This document shows, in pieces, positions 26,964 to 36,155 of a DNA stretch of 64,000 nucleotides (the first letter of the stretch is position 1; the number at the start of each line of letters is the position of its first letter). The notes under the pieces were generated by a model that had not been told where the DNA came from, did no database searches, and saw only the letters and a program-made list of their open reading frames with translations. The position numbers were made by a program, and so were the translations under genes. Source of the stretch: Idiomarina sp. X4 (lineage in GTDB: Bacteria > Pseudomonadota > Gammaproteobacteria > Enterobacterales > Alteromonadaceae); the NCBI RefSeq assembly GCF_002808045.1, contig NZ_CP025000.1, forward strand, positions 2,108,001-2,172,000. Reading direction: 5' to 3'.

Positions 26964-29900
26964 CGCCTGACTTCCTGTTTACTAGTAAGTACAAAATGGG
27001 TAGTAATAATAACGTGGCCAGAGTTGCTGTAATCAGCCCACCAATGACCACCACCGCCAGAGGCTTTTGTACTTCCGAACCGGGGCCGCTGGACATTAAC
27101 AGTGGGATTAAACCAAAAATAGCGGTGATAGCCGTGATTAATACCGGGCGAAGGCGGTCTTTTGCCCCTTCAATTACTAAGCTAGTGAAGTCACTATAGT
27201 GGACGCGGGTCTGCTCAAAATGGCTAATCATCACTATGCCGTTAAGAATGGCGACACCCATCAATGCGATAAAGCCAACAGAAGCCGGTACCGACATGTA
27301 TTCGCCACTAAGCCACAGCGAAATCGCACCGCCACTTAAGGCAAATGGAATGTTGGTTAGCACAATCGTAGTTAAACCCATTGAACCCATCGAGCTAAAC
27401 AATAAAATCACGATCAATAACAAGGCTACAGGAATCACCATCAGTAAATTGGCACTGGCGCGAGCCTGGTTTTCGAACTCACCGCCGTATTCAATAAAGT
27501 AGCCCGGTTCAAGATTCACGTTAGTGCTGACTCGCTGTTGCAGCTCGTTTACAAAACCGACAACATCGCGATTTTCAACATTGCTAGTAATTAATGCATA
27601 GCGATTAGAGTTTTCGCGTTCGATAATGGCGGGTCCCTGCTCGAAAGTGATGTCAGCAAGTTGCTGAAGAGCAACAGTTTCGCCGTTGTCCATTACAATA
27701 GGCAGAGACTCGATGTTGTTGACAGAGTGGTAGTTACCCACTGACTTTTGCGAGCCCATAACAATGGGGGTGCGAATACGTCCGTCTACGGCTTCACTGA
27801 TAGGATAACCGCTTAGTTGTGACAGAATAAACTCACTAAAGTTTTGTTTTGAGATACCGTAGTAGCGCAGTTGTTGCATCTTCGGCACTATGCTTAAAAA
27901 GCGAGCGCCAGTTATTACACTCGCCTGTACGTCAACCGCACCTTGCACTTGTTCAGCTTGCTCAATGACTTTATCGGTAATATTAGCCAGAGTATTCATG
28001 TCATCGCCAAACACTTTAATTGAAACATCACCGCTACTACCGGTAAGCATTTCCGAAATACGCATTTGAATAGGCTGCGTGAAGTTAACATTCATGCCCG
28101 GATAGGCTGATACGATCTCACGAATGGCATCAATAAGCTCTTGCTTGCTATCAAAACGCCAACTGTCTTTGGGATTAAGTTCCATGAAGACGTCCGTTTC
28201 GTTAAGTCCCATGGGATCTAAACCGAGTTCATCAGACCCTGTACGGGCAACAATTTGTTTGATCTCGGGGATCTTAGCGAGTAGTTCATGCTCGACTTGA
28301 GTATCCAGAGCGACGGATTCTTGCAGCGAGATAGTCGGTGACTTTTCAAGTTGCACAATAATATCGCCCTCGTCCATGGTGGGCATAAAAGTCTTACCCA
28401 CCATAAGAAAACTGACAATGCTTAAGCCGAATACAGCGGCAAAACCCATCATTGTGGCACGACGGTGCTTAATAACATGAGATAGAATATGCCGATAGCG
28501 GTTCTGCATCCGCTCAAGAGACTTATTGCGGCGGTTTTTAGGTCGCATTAATAACGAGCCCAGCGCCGGAATGAGTGTTAGTGAAGTTGCTAACGCTGCG
28601 GTTATAGCGATAACAATAGTCAACGCTACTGGTGAAAATAGCTTGCCCTCCAGCCCAGTCAGGGTGAGTAAGGGTAAAAACACCAAAATAATAATCACGG
28701 TACCGCTAACCACCGATGGTGCAACGGCCAGGCTGGCACGGTAAATCTTGTGTAACAGGGGCAACCTTTTTTTGGAATTTAATTCGGTTTCAATTTTTTC
28801 AGTGATAACGACTGATGAATCGACAATCATACCGATGGCAATAACCAGCCCGCCTAAACTCATTAAGTTTGCCGATAAACCCAGTAATCGAAGGCTAATA
28901 AAGGTAATAAGAGCTGCTACGGGAATCGATAATGAAACCAAAATTGAAGCACGCACATTGCGTAAAAAGAAAACCAGTACCGCAATAACTAATACGATAG
29001 ATTGCATCAGCGCATCAGAAATTCCGGCAATAGCTGTGTCGATAAGACCTTTACGGTTATAGAACACGTTAATGTCCGTGTTTTCTGGCAAACTCGGTTG
29101 TATTTGTGTCAACTTTTGTTCTACAGCTTCTACCACGGCTGCGGCATTAGCGCCTTTTAAGCCGACGACCAGACCTTCGACGGCTTCCTCTCCATCTTTG
29201 GTAATAGCGCCAAAACGTGGGAGGTAACTGAGCGAAACTTCACCGAGTTGATCAAGACGATAAACTTGCTGCTGTTGATTCGCTACGTTAATAGCGGCGA
29301 GATCATCAAGCGCAACAATACGACCGGTTACCCGTGCACTGAACGTTTCGGTGCCTTGCGTGATGCGACCGAGATTACCGACTTGGTTGGCATCAGCCAA
29401 GGCGTCTTTTATTGCTTGTAGTGAAACTCCGGCATCGCTTAACTTCGACGCCGATGGTGTAAACTGGAAGGTTCTGACTTTCCCTCCCAAATTTGTCACG
29501 TCAGCTACGCCTTCAACTGTGCGTAACGCTGGTCGAATAACCCAATCCAACAGGTGACGCTTTTGCGCTAGATTCATCTCGGGGTTTTCTACCGTAAACA
29601 TAAACATTTCGCTTAGCGGAGTGCTCATGGGGGCCATACCGCCTTGAATACCGGTCGGCAAGTCTTTACTGACTGCGGCTATCTTTTCTGCCACTTGCTG
29701 GCGAGCCCAGTAAATATCTGTGCCTTCTTCAAAGTCGAGAGTTATTGAGGTAATTCCGTATTTGGTCGTCGATCGCAAAATGGTCTGATTTGGTATGCCC
29801 AACAGTTCGGTCTCTAATGGATGGGTCACCTGATTTTCGACTCGTTCGGCAGCCATACCTGGCGCGCGTAAAATGACGTTCACCTGAGTTGGGGATATCT

Positions 29901-30021
29901 CAGGGAAAGCGTCTACGGGTAACTGCCGAGTTGACTGGATACCAGAAGCGATTATCAGCAAAAACGTAATAAAAACGAACAGACGGTTTTTTAGCGAAAA
30001 GCTCAGCATACGGCTAATCAT
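26956..30021 (-). CDS. CusA/CzcA-type (HME) RND efflux permease
   Basis: A 1021-residue inner-membrane trimer subunit that exports metal ions with proton import. Marks: PVDAFPEISPTQVNVILRAP at the start of the first periplasmic loop, VENQVTHPLE, a 12-helix RND layout, LVFFLRNVRASILV, and GVAILNGIVMISH in helix 10. In helix 4 the family motif VDGA-VVxVEN reads VDSSVVITEK: the proton-relay Asp and the Glu are kept, but Gly-Ala and Asn are replaced. The metal is not predictable. The adaptor lies just upstream with a one-base overlap. Confidence 0.9.
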   Translation of the reverse strand: MISRMLSFSLKNRLFVFITFLLIIASGIQSTRQLPVDAFPEISPTQVNVILRAPGMAAERVENQVTHPLETELLGIPNQTILRSTTKYGITSITLDFEEGTDIYWARQQVAEKIAAVSKDLPTGIQGGMAPMSTPLSEMFMFTVENPEMNLAQKRHLLDWVIRPALRTVEGVADVTNLGGKVRTFQFTPSASKLSDAGVSLQAIKDALADANQVGNLGRITQGTETFSARVTGRIVALDDLAAINVANQQQQVYRLDQLGEVSLSYLPRFGAITKDGEEAVEGLVVGLKGANAAAVVEAVEQKLTQIQPSLPENTDINVFYNRKGLIDTAIAGISDALMQSIVLVIAVLVFFLRNVRASILVSLSIPVAALITFISLRLLGLSANLMSLGGLVIAIGMIVDSSVVITEKIETELNSKKRLPLLHKIYRASLAVAPSVVSGTVIIILVFLPLLTLTGLEGKLFSPVALTIVIAITAALATSLTLIPALGSLLMRPKNRRNKSLERMQNRYRHILSHVIKHRRATMMGFAAVFGLSIVSFLMVGKTFMPTMDEGDIIVQLEKSPTISLQESVALDTQVEHELLAKIPEIKQIVARTGSDELGLDPMGLNETDVFMELNPKDSWRFDSKQELIDAIREIVSAYPGMNVNFTQPIQMRISEMLTGSSGDVSIKVFGDDMNTLANITDKVIEQAEQVQGAVDVQASVITGARFLSIVPKMQQLRYYGISKQNFSEFILSQLSGYPISEAVDGRIRTPIVMGSQKSVGNYHSVNNIESLPIVMDNGETVALQQLADITFEQGPAIIERENSNRYALITSNVENRDVVGFVNELQQRVSTNVNLEPGYFIEYGGEFENQARASANLLMVIPVALLLIVILLFSSMGSMGLTTIVLTNIPFALSGGAISLWLSGEYMSVPASVGFIALMGVAILNGIVMISHFEQTRVHYSDFTSLVIEGAKDRLRPVLITAITAIFGLIPLLMSSGPGSEVQKPLAVVVIGGLITATLATLLLLPILYLLVNRKSGDA

Positions 30022-31055
30022 TACTGCGCCTCCCGCTCTTCAGCGATAATCTTTAGCGCAGCGACAGAATGCGTTGCGATGTTATCCAATGGGATTGTGG
30101 ATTGCACAAAGTAATATGAGCCGTGCAAACTGAGTAGCTCGACAGGTACGGCGTTAATTACCGTGTTTTCGATGTTAAAAACAACAGCTTGATCCTTTAG
30201 AGTAGCAATGGCGCTGGCAGGCACACGGTAGGCGTTGTCAATTGCCGCTAGGGGGGCGACTGTAAAACGTTGATCAATAGCCCAGTCAACTTGGCGCGGC
30301 GACTCACTCCAGACGCGAACAAAGCCATTACGGACGATTTGTTCGCGCTGCCTTACCGCTAGTTGCAGGTTGTTAATTTGTAAGTGAGTAATACGTTTTG
30401 CCTGCGCGATAGGAATCTCAGCAACAACAGCGAGTCGCTCTTGTGTTAGCAATGAGCCTAACTGCTGGCTATTATCGCTGGTACGCCAAACGCCTGGCTC
30501 TGTTGCGAGAAGTTTTGCTGATTGCTCACCAGTTTGTGTCACCCATTTTAGAATCACGTTAATATCGTGCAAGGTATCACTCAGGTTAATGTATTGCGTT
30601 AAAAACTGCTGCCACTTATCAGTAGCGATTGCGTTATTTTCGTATAAGCGCTTTTTGCTTTGATATTGTTTGGAGGCAACATTGTATTGCTCTTGCAGTA
30701 TGTCAACACGATGGAAGAAGTGCTCGACCGAAGAGCCGCTTAATTGTGCGATCAGAGTGCCCGACTCCAGTGCTTGACCATCAACCACTGTATAGTCGAC
30801 GGCAGCATTGTCGAAGGGGTTGGGTAACGTTAAGACGCTACCTGGTGTTGTTTGATAACGAGCGGTAACGGGGGCGAAAGCAACCATTTCTGCTTTTTCG
30901 GCGGTTTGCGGGCGCAGCTCATAGTTGCTGATTTGATCGGCAGCAATGGATTGTGCGGCCAAAGCATTCGTTGCTGTCGCAACTCCTAATAAAGCGAGAC
31001 CTAATATATTAGCAATAAGAATATTGGCGCGACGAGAAGGGTTACGGCGTTTCAT
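30021..31055 (-). CDS. RND periplasmic adaptor (membrane fusion protein)
   Basis: 344 residues with a signal or anchor helix (about 12-33). A lipoyl/hairpin region lies near 90-170, where a coiled coil YNVASKQYQSKKRLYENN is visible, and beta-barrel and membrane-proximal domains follow. It joins the RND permease to the outer-membrane channel. It is shorter than CusB (407) and lacks an obvious N-terminal Met/His metal-binding arm. Overlaps of one base with the permease and four with the channel gene show a compact operon. Confidence 0.83.
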   Translation of the reverse strand: MKRRNPSRRANILIANILGLALLGVATATNALAAQSIAADQISNYELRPQTAEKAEMVAFAPVTARYQTTPGSVLTLPNPFDNAAVDYTVVDGQALESGTLIAQLSGSSVEHFFHRVDILQEQYNVASKQYQSKKRLYENNAIATDKWQQFLTQYINLSDTLHDINVILKWVTQTGEQSAKLLATEPGVWRTSDNSQQLGSLLTQERLAVVAEIPIAQAKRITHLQINNLQLAVRQREQIVRNGFVRVWSESPRQVDWAIDQRFTVAPLAAIDNAYRVPASAIATLKDQAVVFNIENTVINAVPVELLSLHGSYYFVQSTIPLDNIATHSVAALKIIAEEREAQ

Positions 31056-32248
31056 AAAGTGATCCCCTTTGCTTGGTTTAATAGTGCCTCGGCTTTTTTA
31101 ACTTCGATTTGACTGAGTTGTGCAGCTTGTTGGTAAGACAACTGTTCAAGTAATCGATCAATGTACAAGCGGGTATCAATTTGACCTTGTTGGTACAGGT
31201 TGCTGAGCTGCTCAATGGCTCGATGACTTAGGTTTGCATTTTGACGATTACTTTGATGCTGTTGCTTTAGTTGAGCTAACCGACTTTCTGCGTCGACGGT
31301 GTCGAGCGCAATTCGTATTTGTGTCTGTCTCAGTGATTGGTTCAATTCGTTTTGTTGCTGTTGCAAGGCAACAAGCTCGCTGGCGTTTAGGGACTGAGAA
31401 AAGCTGAGCGGCAGGCTAAAACCCAGTCCCCATTGGTTTTCGCTTTGGGAGGGCGAATCAATGTATTTATACCCTGCGTTAATGCCCCAGCTTTTTTGGG
31501 CGGCGATGCTTTGGTGGGTTGCATTTAACGTCAATTGCCATTGCAGCTGTAGACGTTGCAGCTCAGGGTGTGTTGGTATGGCCGGTTGTGTCAGTTCAGG
31601 CTCATCAAGTGAGGCTGGTACTGCACTAAAGCCGGTGAACTGCTGCCACAGGCGTTGGAGCTGTTGTAAAGCAATCTGCTTTTCTGCAACTTTGCTCTGC
31701 GCAGCCTGCTGCTGTTGCATAACAATGATGCCTGCATACGCCGGGCGCTCTCCTGCCTCAACTAGAAACTGGGTTTGGCGTTGTAGCTGATTTAGTTGGT
31801 CAGCGACCTGTTCGGCATAAGCAAGTTCAGCTTGTCGTTGTTTGGTTTGCCAGAACAGTTCACGTATAACACCACTCGCTGTCAGATTAAGCTGAAGATT
31901 CTGGAGTTGATGGTATTGTTGAATCAACTGCTGAGAATGACTATCAAGCTGTCGTTGCTCTGAATTTAAAAACTCCAATTCTAAAACAAGCTCGGTCTCG
32001 TTAGCGCCAAAGCTGTCAGCGATAGTCTGCCAATGCATTAGACTCAACCGTGGTGTTGCGGAGAGCCATCGGCGCTGGCTAAAATCAGTTGTTATAACAA
32101 GCCCATCCGTTTTGAGTCGCTCAACCGTCGACTGCAGTAAAGTTTGTTGTGATGGATTATTGGCTTTGGTTGGGGGGCTAAGCAGCAACACAGCAACAGC
32201 CAATAGACTAAAAAACAACTTACCGGGAATGACGCGGAACAAAGACAT
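31052..32248 (-). CDS. TolC-family outer-membrane channel of the metal RND system
   Basis: A signal peptide (cleavage near KANNP) precedes an alpha-helical OEP domain of two repeats, rich in Gln and with long coiled coils (about 60-230 and 250-395). The frame is open from 32260, but the ATG at 32248 has GGAGG at the correct distance and the earlier ATG overlaps that site, so 398 residues are likely. It is the promoter-proximal gene of the four-gene unit outer channel, adaptor, permease, DUF3240. Confidence 0.83.
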   Translation of the reverse strand: MSLFRVIPGKLFFSLLAVAVLLLSPPTKANNPSQQTLLQSTVERLKTDGLVITTDFSQRRWLSATPRLSLMHWQTIADSFGANETELVLELEFLNSEQRQLDSHSQQLIQQYHQLQNLQLNLTASGVIRELFWQTKQRQAELAYAEQVADQLNQLQRQTQFLVEAGERPAYAGIIVMQQQQAAQSKVAEKQIALQQLQRLWQQFTGFSAVPASLDEPELTQPAIPTHPELQRLQLQWQLTLNATHQSIAAQKSWGINAGYKYIDSPSQSENQWGLGFSLPLSFSQSLNASELVALQQQQNELNQSLRQTQIRIALDTVDAESRLAQLKQQHQSNRQNANLSHRAIEQLSNLYQQGQIDTRLYIDRLLEQLSYQQAAQLSQIEVKKAEALLNQAKGITL

Positions 32249-32346
32249 TAAAGCCTCCATCGGTTAATATCATCGCTGACATTAGGGTTTTTAAGGCGTT
32301 AATGCATCGGGCGGATGTCCTAAGCGTAGTATTTTATGGGGAATTT

Positions 32347-32868
32347 ATGACAATTGACCGACTATTAATGGTAATTTTTTTACTCATTGCGTTTGCTAAT
32401 ATTTCTGATGTGATAGCGGATTACCATATGCAAGTGGCAACCTGGCACTTGGCGATTGAGGGAATCACCGTGGTAATTTCAATTGCTGCGTTTATTGTGT
32501 TGTGGAAAAGAGTATTAGGGCGTAACCGAGAGCTTCAACAGGTAAAAGATGCGTTAACAAGACATCAGCAACGCGAAAGAGATAGCGCCGAAAACCAGGA
32601 GTCGATAGTGAAGGTAGACGGGGACGAAGACGGCTCTCCAGCCTCATATACTGCTGTAAAATCCTGGTTCAAACAATGGAAGTTATCGCCTAGTGAGCAA
32701 GAGGTCGCCGTTTTATTAATCAAGGGATTAAGCTTTAACGAAATAGCTGAAGTCAGAAATACCAAAGAAAAGACGGTTCGCCAGCAGGCGTCATCAGTTT
32801 ATGCAAAATCAGGGTTGAGTGGCCGCAATAATCTATCAGCCTGGTTGATCGAAACCTTATTAGACTGA
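32347..32868 (+). CDS. membrane-bound LuxR-type HTH regulator
   Basis: 173 residues. Two N-terminal transmembrane helices (about 5-22 and 31-50) are followed by a charged linker (about 55-100) and a LuxR-type HTH at the C-terminus (LSPSEQEVAVLLIKGLSFNE then EKTVRQQASSVYAKSG). No receiver domain is present. It is divergent from the RND operon, with 98 bases between starts, and is the obvious candidate for its control. The longest frame begins at 32302, but the ATG at 32347 has TGGGGAA before it and begins the first helix. Confidence 0.8.
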   Translation: MTIDRLLMVIFLLIAFANISDVIADYHMQVATWHLAIEGITVVISIAAFIVLWKRVLGRNRELQQVKDALTRHQQRERDSAENQESIVKVDGDEDGSPASYTAVKSWFKQWKLSPSEQEVAVLLIKGLSFNEIAEVRNTKEKTVRQQASSVYAKSGLSGRNNLSAWLIETLLD

Positions 32869-32890
32869 GTGTGTAAATGGATAAACCATA

Positions 32891-34474
32891 TTAAGGCGCT
32901 GCCGATGCGTTTATATTTTTCTCAGCTTTTTTGTTTAAATCCAAGCTTTCATTATAAAGTGAGGTTTCGACATTAAAGTATCCCAACAGCGTATGCGAGA
33001 AATTATCGTGGCTGACCGCTATGTTATCGCTACTTCCTGCGACACCAATTGTGTGCGACGGCCAAATTATCCAAGGTATATGTCGCTGCTCCTTGGGCGC
33101 TAGCCAGTTCGGTAAACCATGCAAATAAATTCCGCTATCGCCGAGCGATTCGCCGTGATCAGAAACGTACATCATCGTACTATCCAGTTCATCATGCTGC
33201 CTTAGCAACGCTATGACCTCACTAATGAGCTGGTCGGTTACCAATAAACTATTGTCATAAGCATTAGTAATTTCAGCTCGAGTACAGTCTGTTAACTCTG
33301 GGCTTTCGCATTCAGGAAAAAAGCGCTTGAGTTGCTGGGGCGAGCGCTTGTAATAGGCCGGGCCGTGGCTCCCCATTTGATGAAGGACGATAATTGAGTC
33401 TTGACTGATGTTTGACAACCAAGATTTGAGTTCGTTAATCATGTCTGTGTCGTAACAGCTTATTTCTCCGCACCGGCTTTTATTCATTACAAGGGTATTG
33501 ATGCGATTGCAGACGTCTTTGCATCCGGAGTTGTTTTCTATCCAGGTTACATCAATACCTGCTGTTTGCAGGACATCTAATACATTGCTCGAATTTCTCG
33601 CGATATTCGAATAGTTATCAGACGTTAAAAAACTGAACATACAGGGAACTGAAACGGCCGTTGCAGTTCCACATGATGTGGCGTCTTTGTAGCTTTGAAG
33701 TTGCCCTGAATTGAGCAAACGAATGAGAGTGGGTGTTGTGGTTCGGTCATAACCATTGACTGAAAAATGATCGGAACGCGCCGTTTCTCCCAATATAACA
33801 ACCATGACATTTGGCTTGTTTGAGGTTTTAGTTTGTACTGCGTCATGCCCCAGAGAAATAAATTCTGCTGGCTTTTCTAGCTTTCTTGATACCGCTGAAA
33901 CTGTTGCAGAAACCACATTGAAGGGGACGATACGATATTTGATATCCCGGTGATTACGAAATAAAGAAGCAAAGTCGTCATAACTGGTGTATGCAATGCC
34001 CACCACTAAAGAGAGTAAACAGACTGCTGAGATGAGACTTTGTTTGATTTTTACTAACGCGTTACAGCTAGGCATTTTGACGTAAAGCAATAATAATGAA
34101 GGGGCAACCCCAAGCATGAGTAGAGTGATGAAAAATCTGCTGGAGAGTTGTTCGCTTGCTTCTGCCGGATCAGTTTCAAAGGCGTTTATGACCATGTCGG
34201 GATCAATGACAATGCCGTATTGCAACATATAGAATGAAGCAGTAGCCGCTAACATCATTAAAACTATGGCTAGCAGCTTGAAGATGTTGAACAGCTGGCT
34301 TAAGGCTAATACTAAGGCATAAAAGCAGAGTATAAATGCCATTAATTTATACTGTACGAAGGGAGTGATACCATAAGCTTCTAACGTATTTAGCAATGGC
34401 GTTGAGTAAGCAAAGGTAAGCCAGGCCGAAACAATCGTTAGTATCACTATAAAATTAAGACTGAATCGTTTCAT
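32891..34474 (-). CDS. eptA: lipid A phosphoethanolamine transferase (EptA type)
   Basis: EptA moves phosphoethanolamine from PE to lipid A at the periplasmic face, giving resistance to polymyxins and leaving diacylglycerol. The product has 527 residues. Five N-terminal helices (to about 175) are followed by a periplasmic sulfatase-fold domain. Metal and active-site blocks: LGETARSDHFSVNGYDRTTT near 228, the Thr nucleophile in SCGTATAVSVPCMFS near 265, HQMGSHGPAYY and VSDHGESLGDSGIYLHG. The ATG at 34474 has AGGTGA five bases before it and is preferred over 34489. It overlaps the PAP2 gene by 20 bases, so both are one operon. Confidence 0.92.
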   Translation of the reverse strand: MKRFSLNFIVILTIVSAWLTFAYSTPLLNTLEAYGITPFVQYKLMAFILCFYALVLALSQLFNIFKLLAIVLMMLAATASFYMLQYGIVIDPDMVINAFETDPAEASEQLSSRFFITLLMLGVAPSLLLLYVKMPSCNALVKIKQSLISAVCLLSLVVGIAYTSYDDFASLFRNHRDIKYRIVPFNVVSATVSAVSRKLEKPAEFISLGHDAVQTKTSNKPNVMVVILGETARSDHFSVNGYDRTTTPTLIRLLNSGQLQSYKDATSCGTATAVSVPCMFSFLTSDNYSNIARNSSNVLDVLQTAGIDVTWIENNSGCKDVCNRINTLVMNKSRCGEISCYDTDMINELKSWLSNISQDSIIVLHQMGSHGPAYYKRSPQQLKRFFPECESPELTDCTRAEITNAYDNSLLVTDQLISEVIALLRQHDELDSTMMYVSDHGESLGDSGIYLHGLPNWLAPKEQRHIPWIIWPSHTIGVAGSSDNIAVSHDNFSHTLLGYFNVETSLYNESLDLNKKAEKNINASAAP

Positions 34475-35135
34475 GTTGTTCACCTGCACGAAAAATTAAT
34501 AAGGCTACGGTCCAGCAAATGAAAGCTGTCGCAATGTCGTCAACAAAAAAGTGGGCGCCGCGCAGCTGCTGAACAAATCCCAGGGTAGTCCCCGCAATAA
34601 GAGAAAGGGCGACCGTAGTTTTGGCAAGGGTAGGCCGATGCCGACGCCAGAAAAAATAAAGTGCAATCCAGGCAAAGCCGATGCTTGAATGCCCGGAGGG
34701 GAAGCACCGCCCCGAGCTAACATGGCTGTCATTAAGAGACCACAAACTAAAATAAGGTTTCGTTCCGCCGTATTGTCGTAAATCCCAGGGACAGTCCATT
34801 CCCAGCGTGGCTTTTAGATAATTAACCAAGCCAAATGAAAGTAAAACGGATAACAACAGAAGAACATAAGACCGTTTTTGAGAACCTCTTTTTCCAGGTA
34901 TGAATTGCAGTAAGGTTATAATCAACAGTGATGCAACAGCGATGAGATTTAACGTGCGGACACCGTCATGAAGCACTGCTTCAGTAATAAAATGGTGTTT
35001 CAGCGACCACTGAAAGCCTTCAAGTTGATAGAGCTTATTAGCAATAAAAAACTTGAGACTGAGTAAATCGCCAGCCGCTAATGCAACGAGCACTACTAAG
35101 AACGTCAGTAACCAGCGCTGCCAGAGTGTGGTCAT
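34455..35135 (-). CDS. PAP2-family lipid phosphatase, LpxE/LpxT-like
   Basis: A 226-residue inner-membrane protein with six predicted helices. PAP2 signature: KATLGMDCPWDL near 108, RCFPSGHSSIGFAW near 142 and LRGAHFFVDD near 190, which hold the catalytic Lys/Arg, His and His-x4-Asp. The DCPW variant is found in PAP2 proteins next to eptA genes. Likely it removes or transfers a phosphate on lipid A or undecaprenyl pyrophosphate, but the substrate is inferred. It is the first gene of the pair with eptA, and a PmrA-like box lies 80 bases upstream of its start. Confidence 0.85.
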   Translation of the reverse strand: MTTLWQRWLLTFLVVLVALAAGDLLSLKFFIANKLYQLEGFQWSLKHHFITEAVLHDGVRTLNLIAVASLLIITLLQFIPGKRGSQKRSYVLLLLSVLLSFGLVNYLKATLGMDCPWDLRQYGGTKPYFSLWSLNDSHVSSGRCFPSGHSSIGFAWIALYFFWRRHRPTLAKTTVALSLIAGTTLGFVQQLRGAHFFVDDIATAFICWTVALLIFRAGEQHETIQS

Positions 35136-35214
35136 TTTAGGAAATCCAACATATTGATTTTTCTGGTTTCATGGGGGGCCCGAACCAATAAAAAGCGTAT
35201 CTTAAGCAACGAAT

Positions 35215-35231
35215 ATTAAGCGCAGCTTAAA
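35215..35231. promoter_or_regulatory. PmrA-type box between PAP2-eptA and DUF1543
   Basis: Read on the minus strand this is TTTAAG-N5-CTTAAT, a full match to YTTAAK-N5-YTTAAK, oriented toward the PAP2-eptA operon. On the plus strand it is ATTAAG-N5-CTTAAA, one mismatch in each half, but a good -10, TATAAT (35240-35245), follows. It may serve either or both genes. Confidence 0.6.
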
Positions 35232-35306
35232 ATTTTCTTTATAATCAACATGACTATTACAAATAAATGAAATCGCTAAATTACGGAAACGGATAAGACA
35301 TCCCGC

Positions 35307-35825
35307 ATGAAAAAACTCTATTTAACCTATGTTGGCGGCACTGCTCCCGGCGCGAATATTGAGCTACATGATGTTCGTTTTGTTGTGGGGGAAACTATTG
35401 AGCATACCTACCCAGAAATTCGAGCAGGCTGGTTCGGTACGCAAAAAGGCTTGCATCTGGATAGCTATGTTCAGTTGCACCATGTCGATGGTTATCGTAT
35501 TGAACTTGCAAAAGAGCCACAATTGGATTGCGCTAAAAAGCTTTATTTCGTGAATTTTGGTGGCTACTTTGACGGTAAGTTGGCGGAGTTTCATGATTTT
35601 ACGGTTGTTGTGGCCGAATCTGTTCAAGCGGCTAAACAGCAAGCTAAAGTTCAGGTGCTTAACAGAGGATTAGCTGGTGCGGAGCAATTGCATAAAGATG
35701 ATTTGATAGCCGTCGATGACTGTCTGTGTTTGGATCTTATCGATAGTCACTACATTCACTTGTACCACGACGGCAAAAAACAGCCTTTGGTTCCTGACTG
35801 GAAAGGTTATCAGCCGCTTCCGTGA
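35307..35825 (+). CDS. DUF1543 domain-containing protein
   Basis: 172 residues holding two repeats of one beta-rich unit: LYLTYVGGTAPGANIELHDV at residues 3-22 and LYFVNFGGYFDGKLAEFHDF at 78-97. Each ends in a Lys/Asp-rich segment. The DUF1543 family has no known function and the protein has no signal or membrane segment. The TATAAT at 35240 may be its promoter, placing it next to, or within, the putative PmrA regulon. Confidence 0.8.
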   Translation: MKKLYLTYVGGTAPGANIELHDVRFVVGETIEHTYPEIRAGWFGTQKGLHLDSYVQLHHVDGYRIELAKEPQLDCAKKLYFVNFGGYFDGKLAEFHDFTVVVAESVQAAKQQAKVQVLNRGLAGAEQLHKDDLIAVDDCLCLDLIDSHYIHLYHDGKKQPLVPDWKGYQPLP

Positions 35826-35849
35826 TGAGTGCATTAAATGACATGGGTA

Positions 35850-36062
35850 TTACTGTCCGAGCTTTTTATGACGATGGTTTTTCCATACATGATAAACCAT
35901 TGAAATAGTGAAAGCCGTGGCAAAGTGCAAAATGCCAGCGTGTCCCCAGGTAAACTCCCCAGTTTGAAAGTAAGTAATGATCATGGCCGCAACTGAGTAA
36001 CCACCAACCAAAACCAATGTAAAATATAGTGTAGAGAGTACCGGGTTATTGTCTGAAAGCAT
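35850..36062 (-). CDS. small membrane protein, function unknown
   Basis: 70 residues with two hydrophobic helices (about 9-30 and 42-60) and a charged C-terminus KNHRHKKLGQ. No family is recognised. A weak ribosome-binding site precedes its start. It converges on DUF1543 with 24 bases between the ends. Confidence 0.55.
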   Translation of the reverse strand: MLSDNNPVLSTLYFTLVLVGGYSVAAMIITYFQTGEFTWGHAGILHFATAFTISMVYHVWKNHRHKKLGQ

Positions 36063-36155
36063 AAGGTCTATCGCTTAGGTTGTTTTTTAATCTTCATAAG
36101 GTAAGTTATTAAAACTACTAGTCAAATTTTTCGATGCAACCATAAGGAAGTGACA

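Noticed and set aside
28748..29062. Open frame of 104 residues within the RND permease region
   Set aside because: Antisense shadow of the permease gene without a ribosome-binding site or family resemblance.
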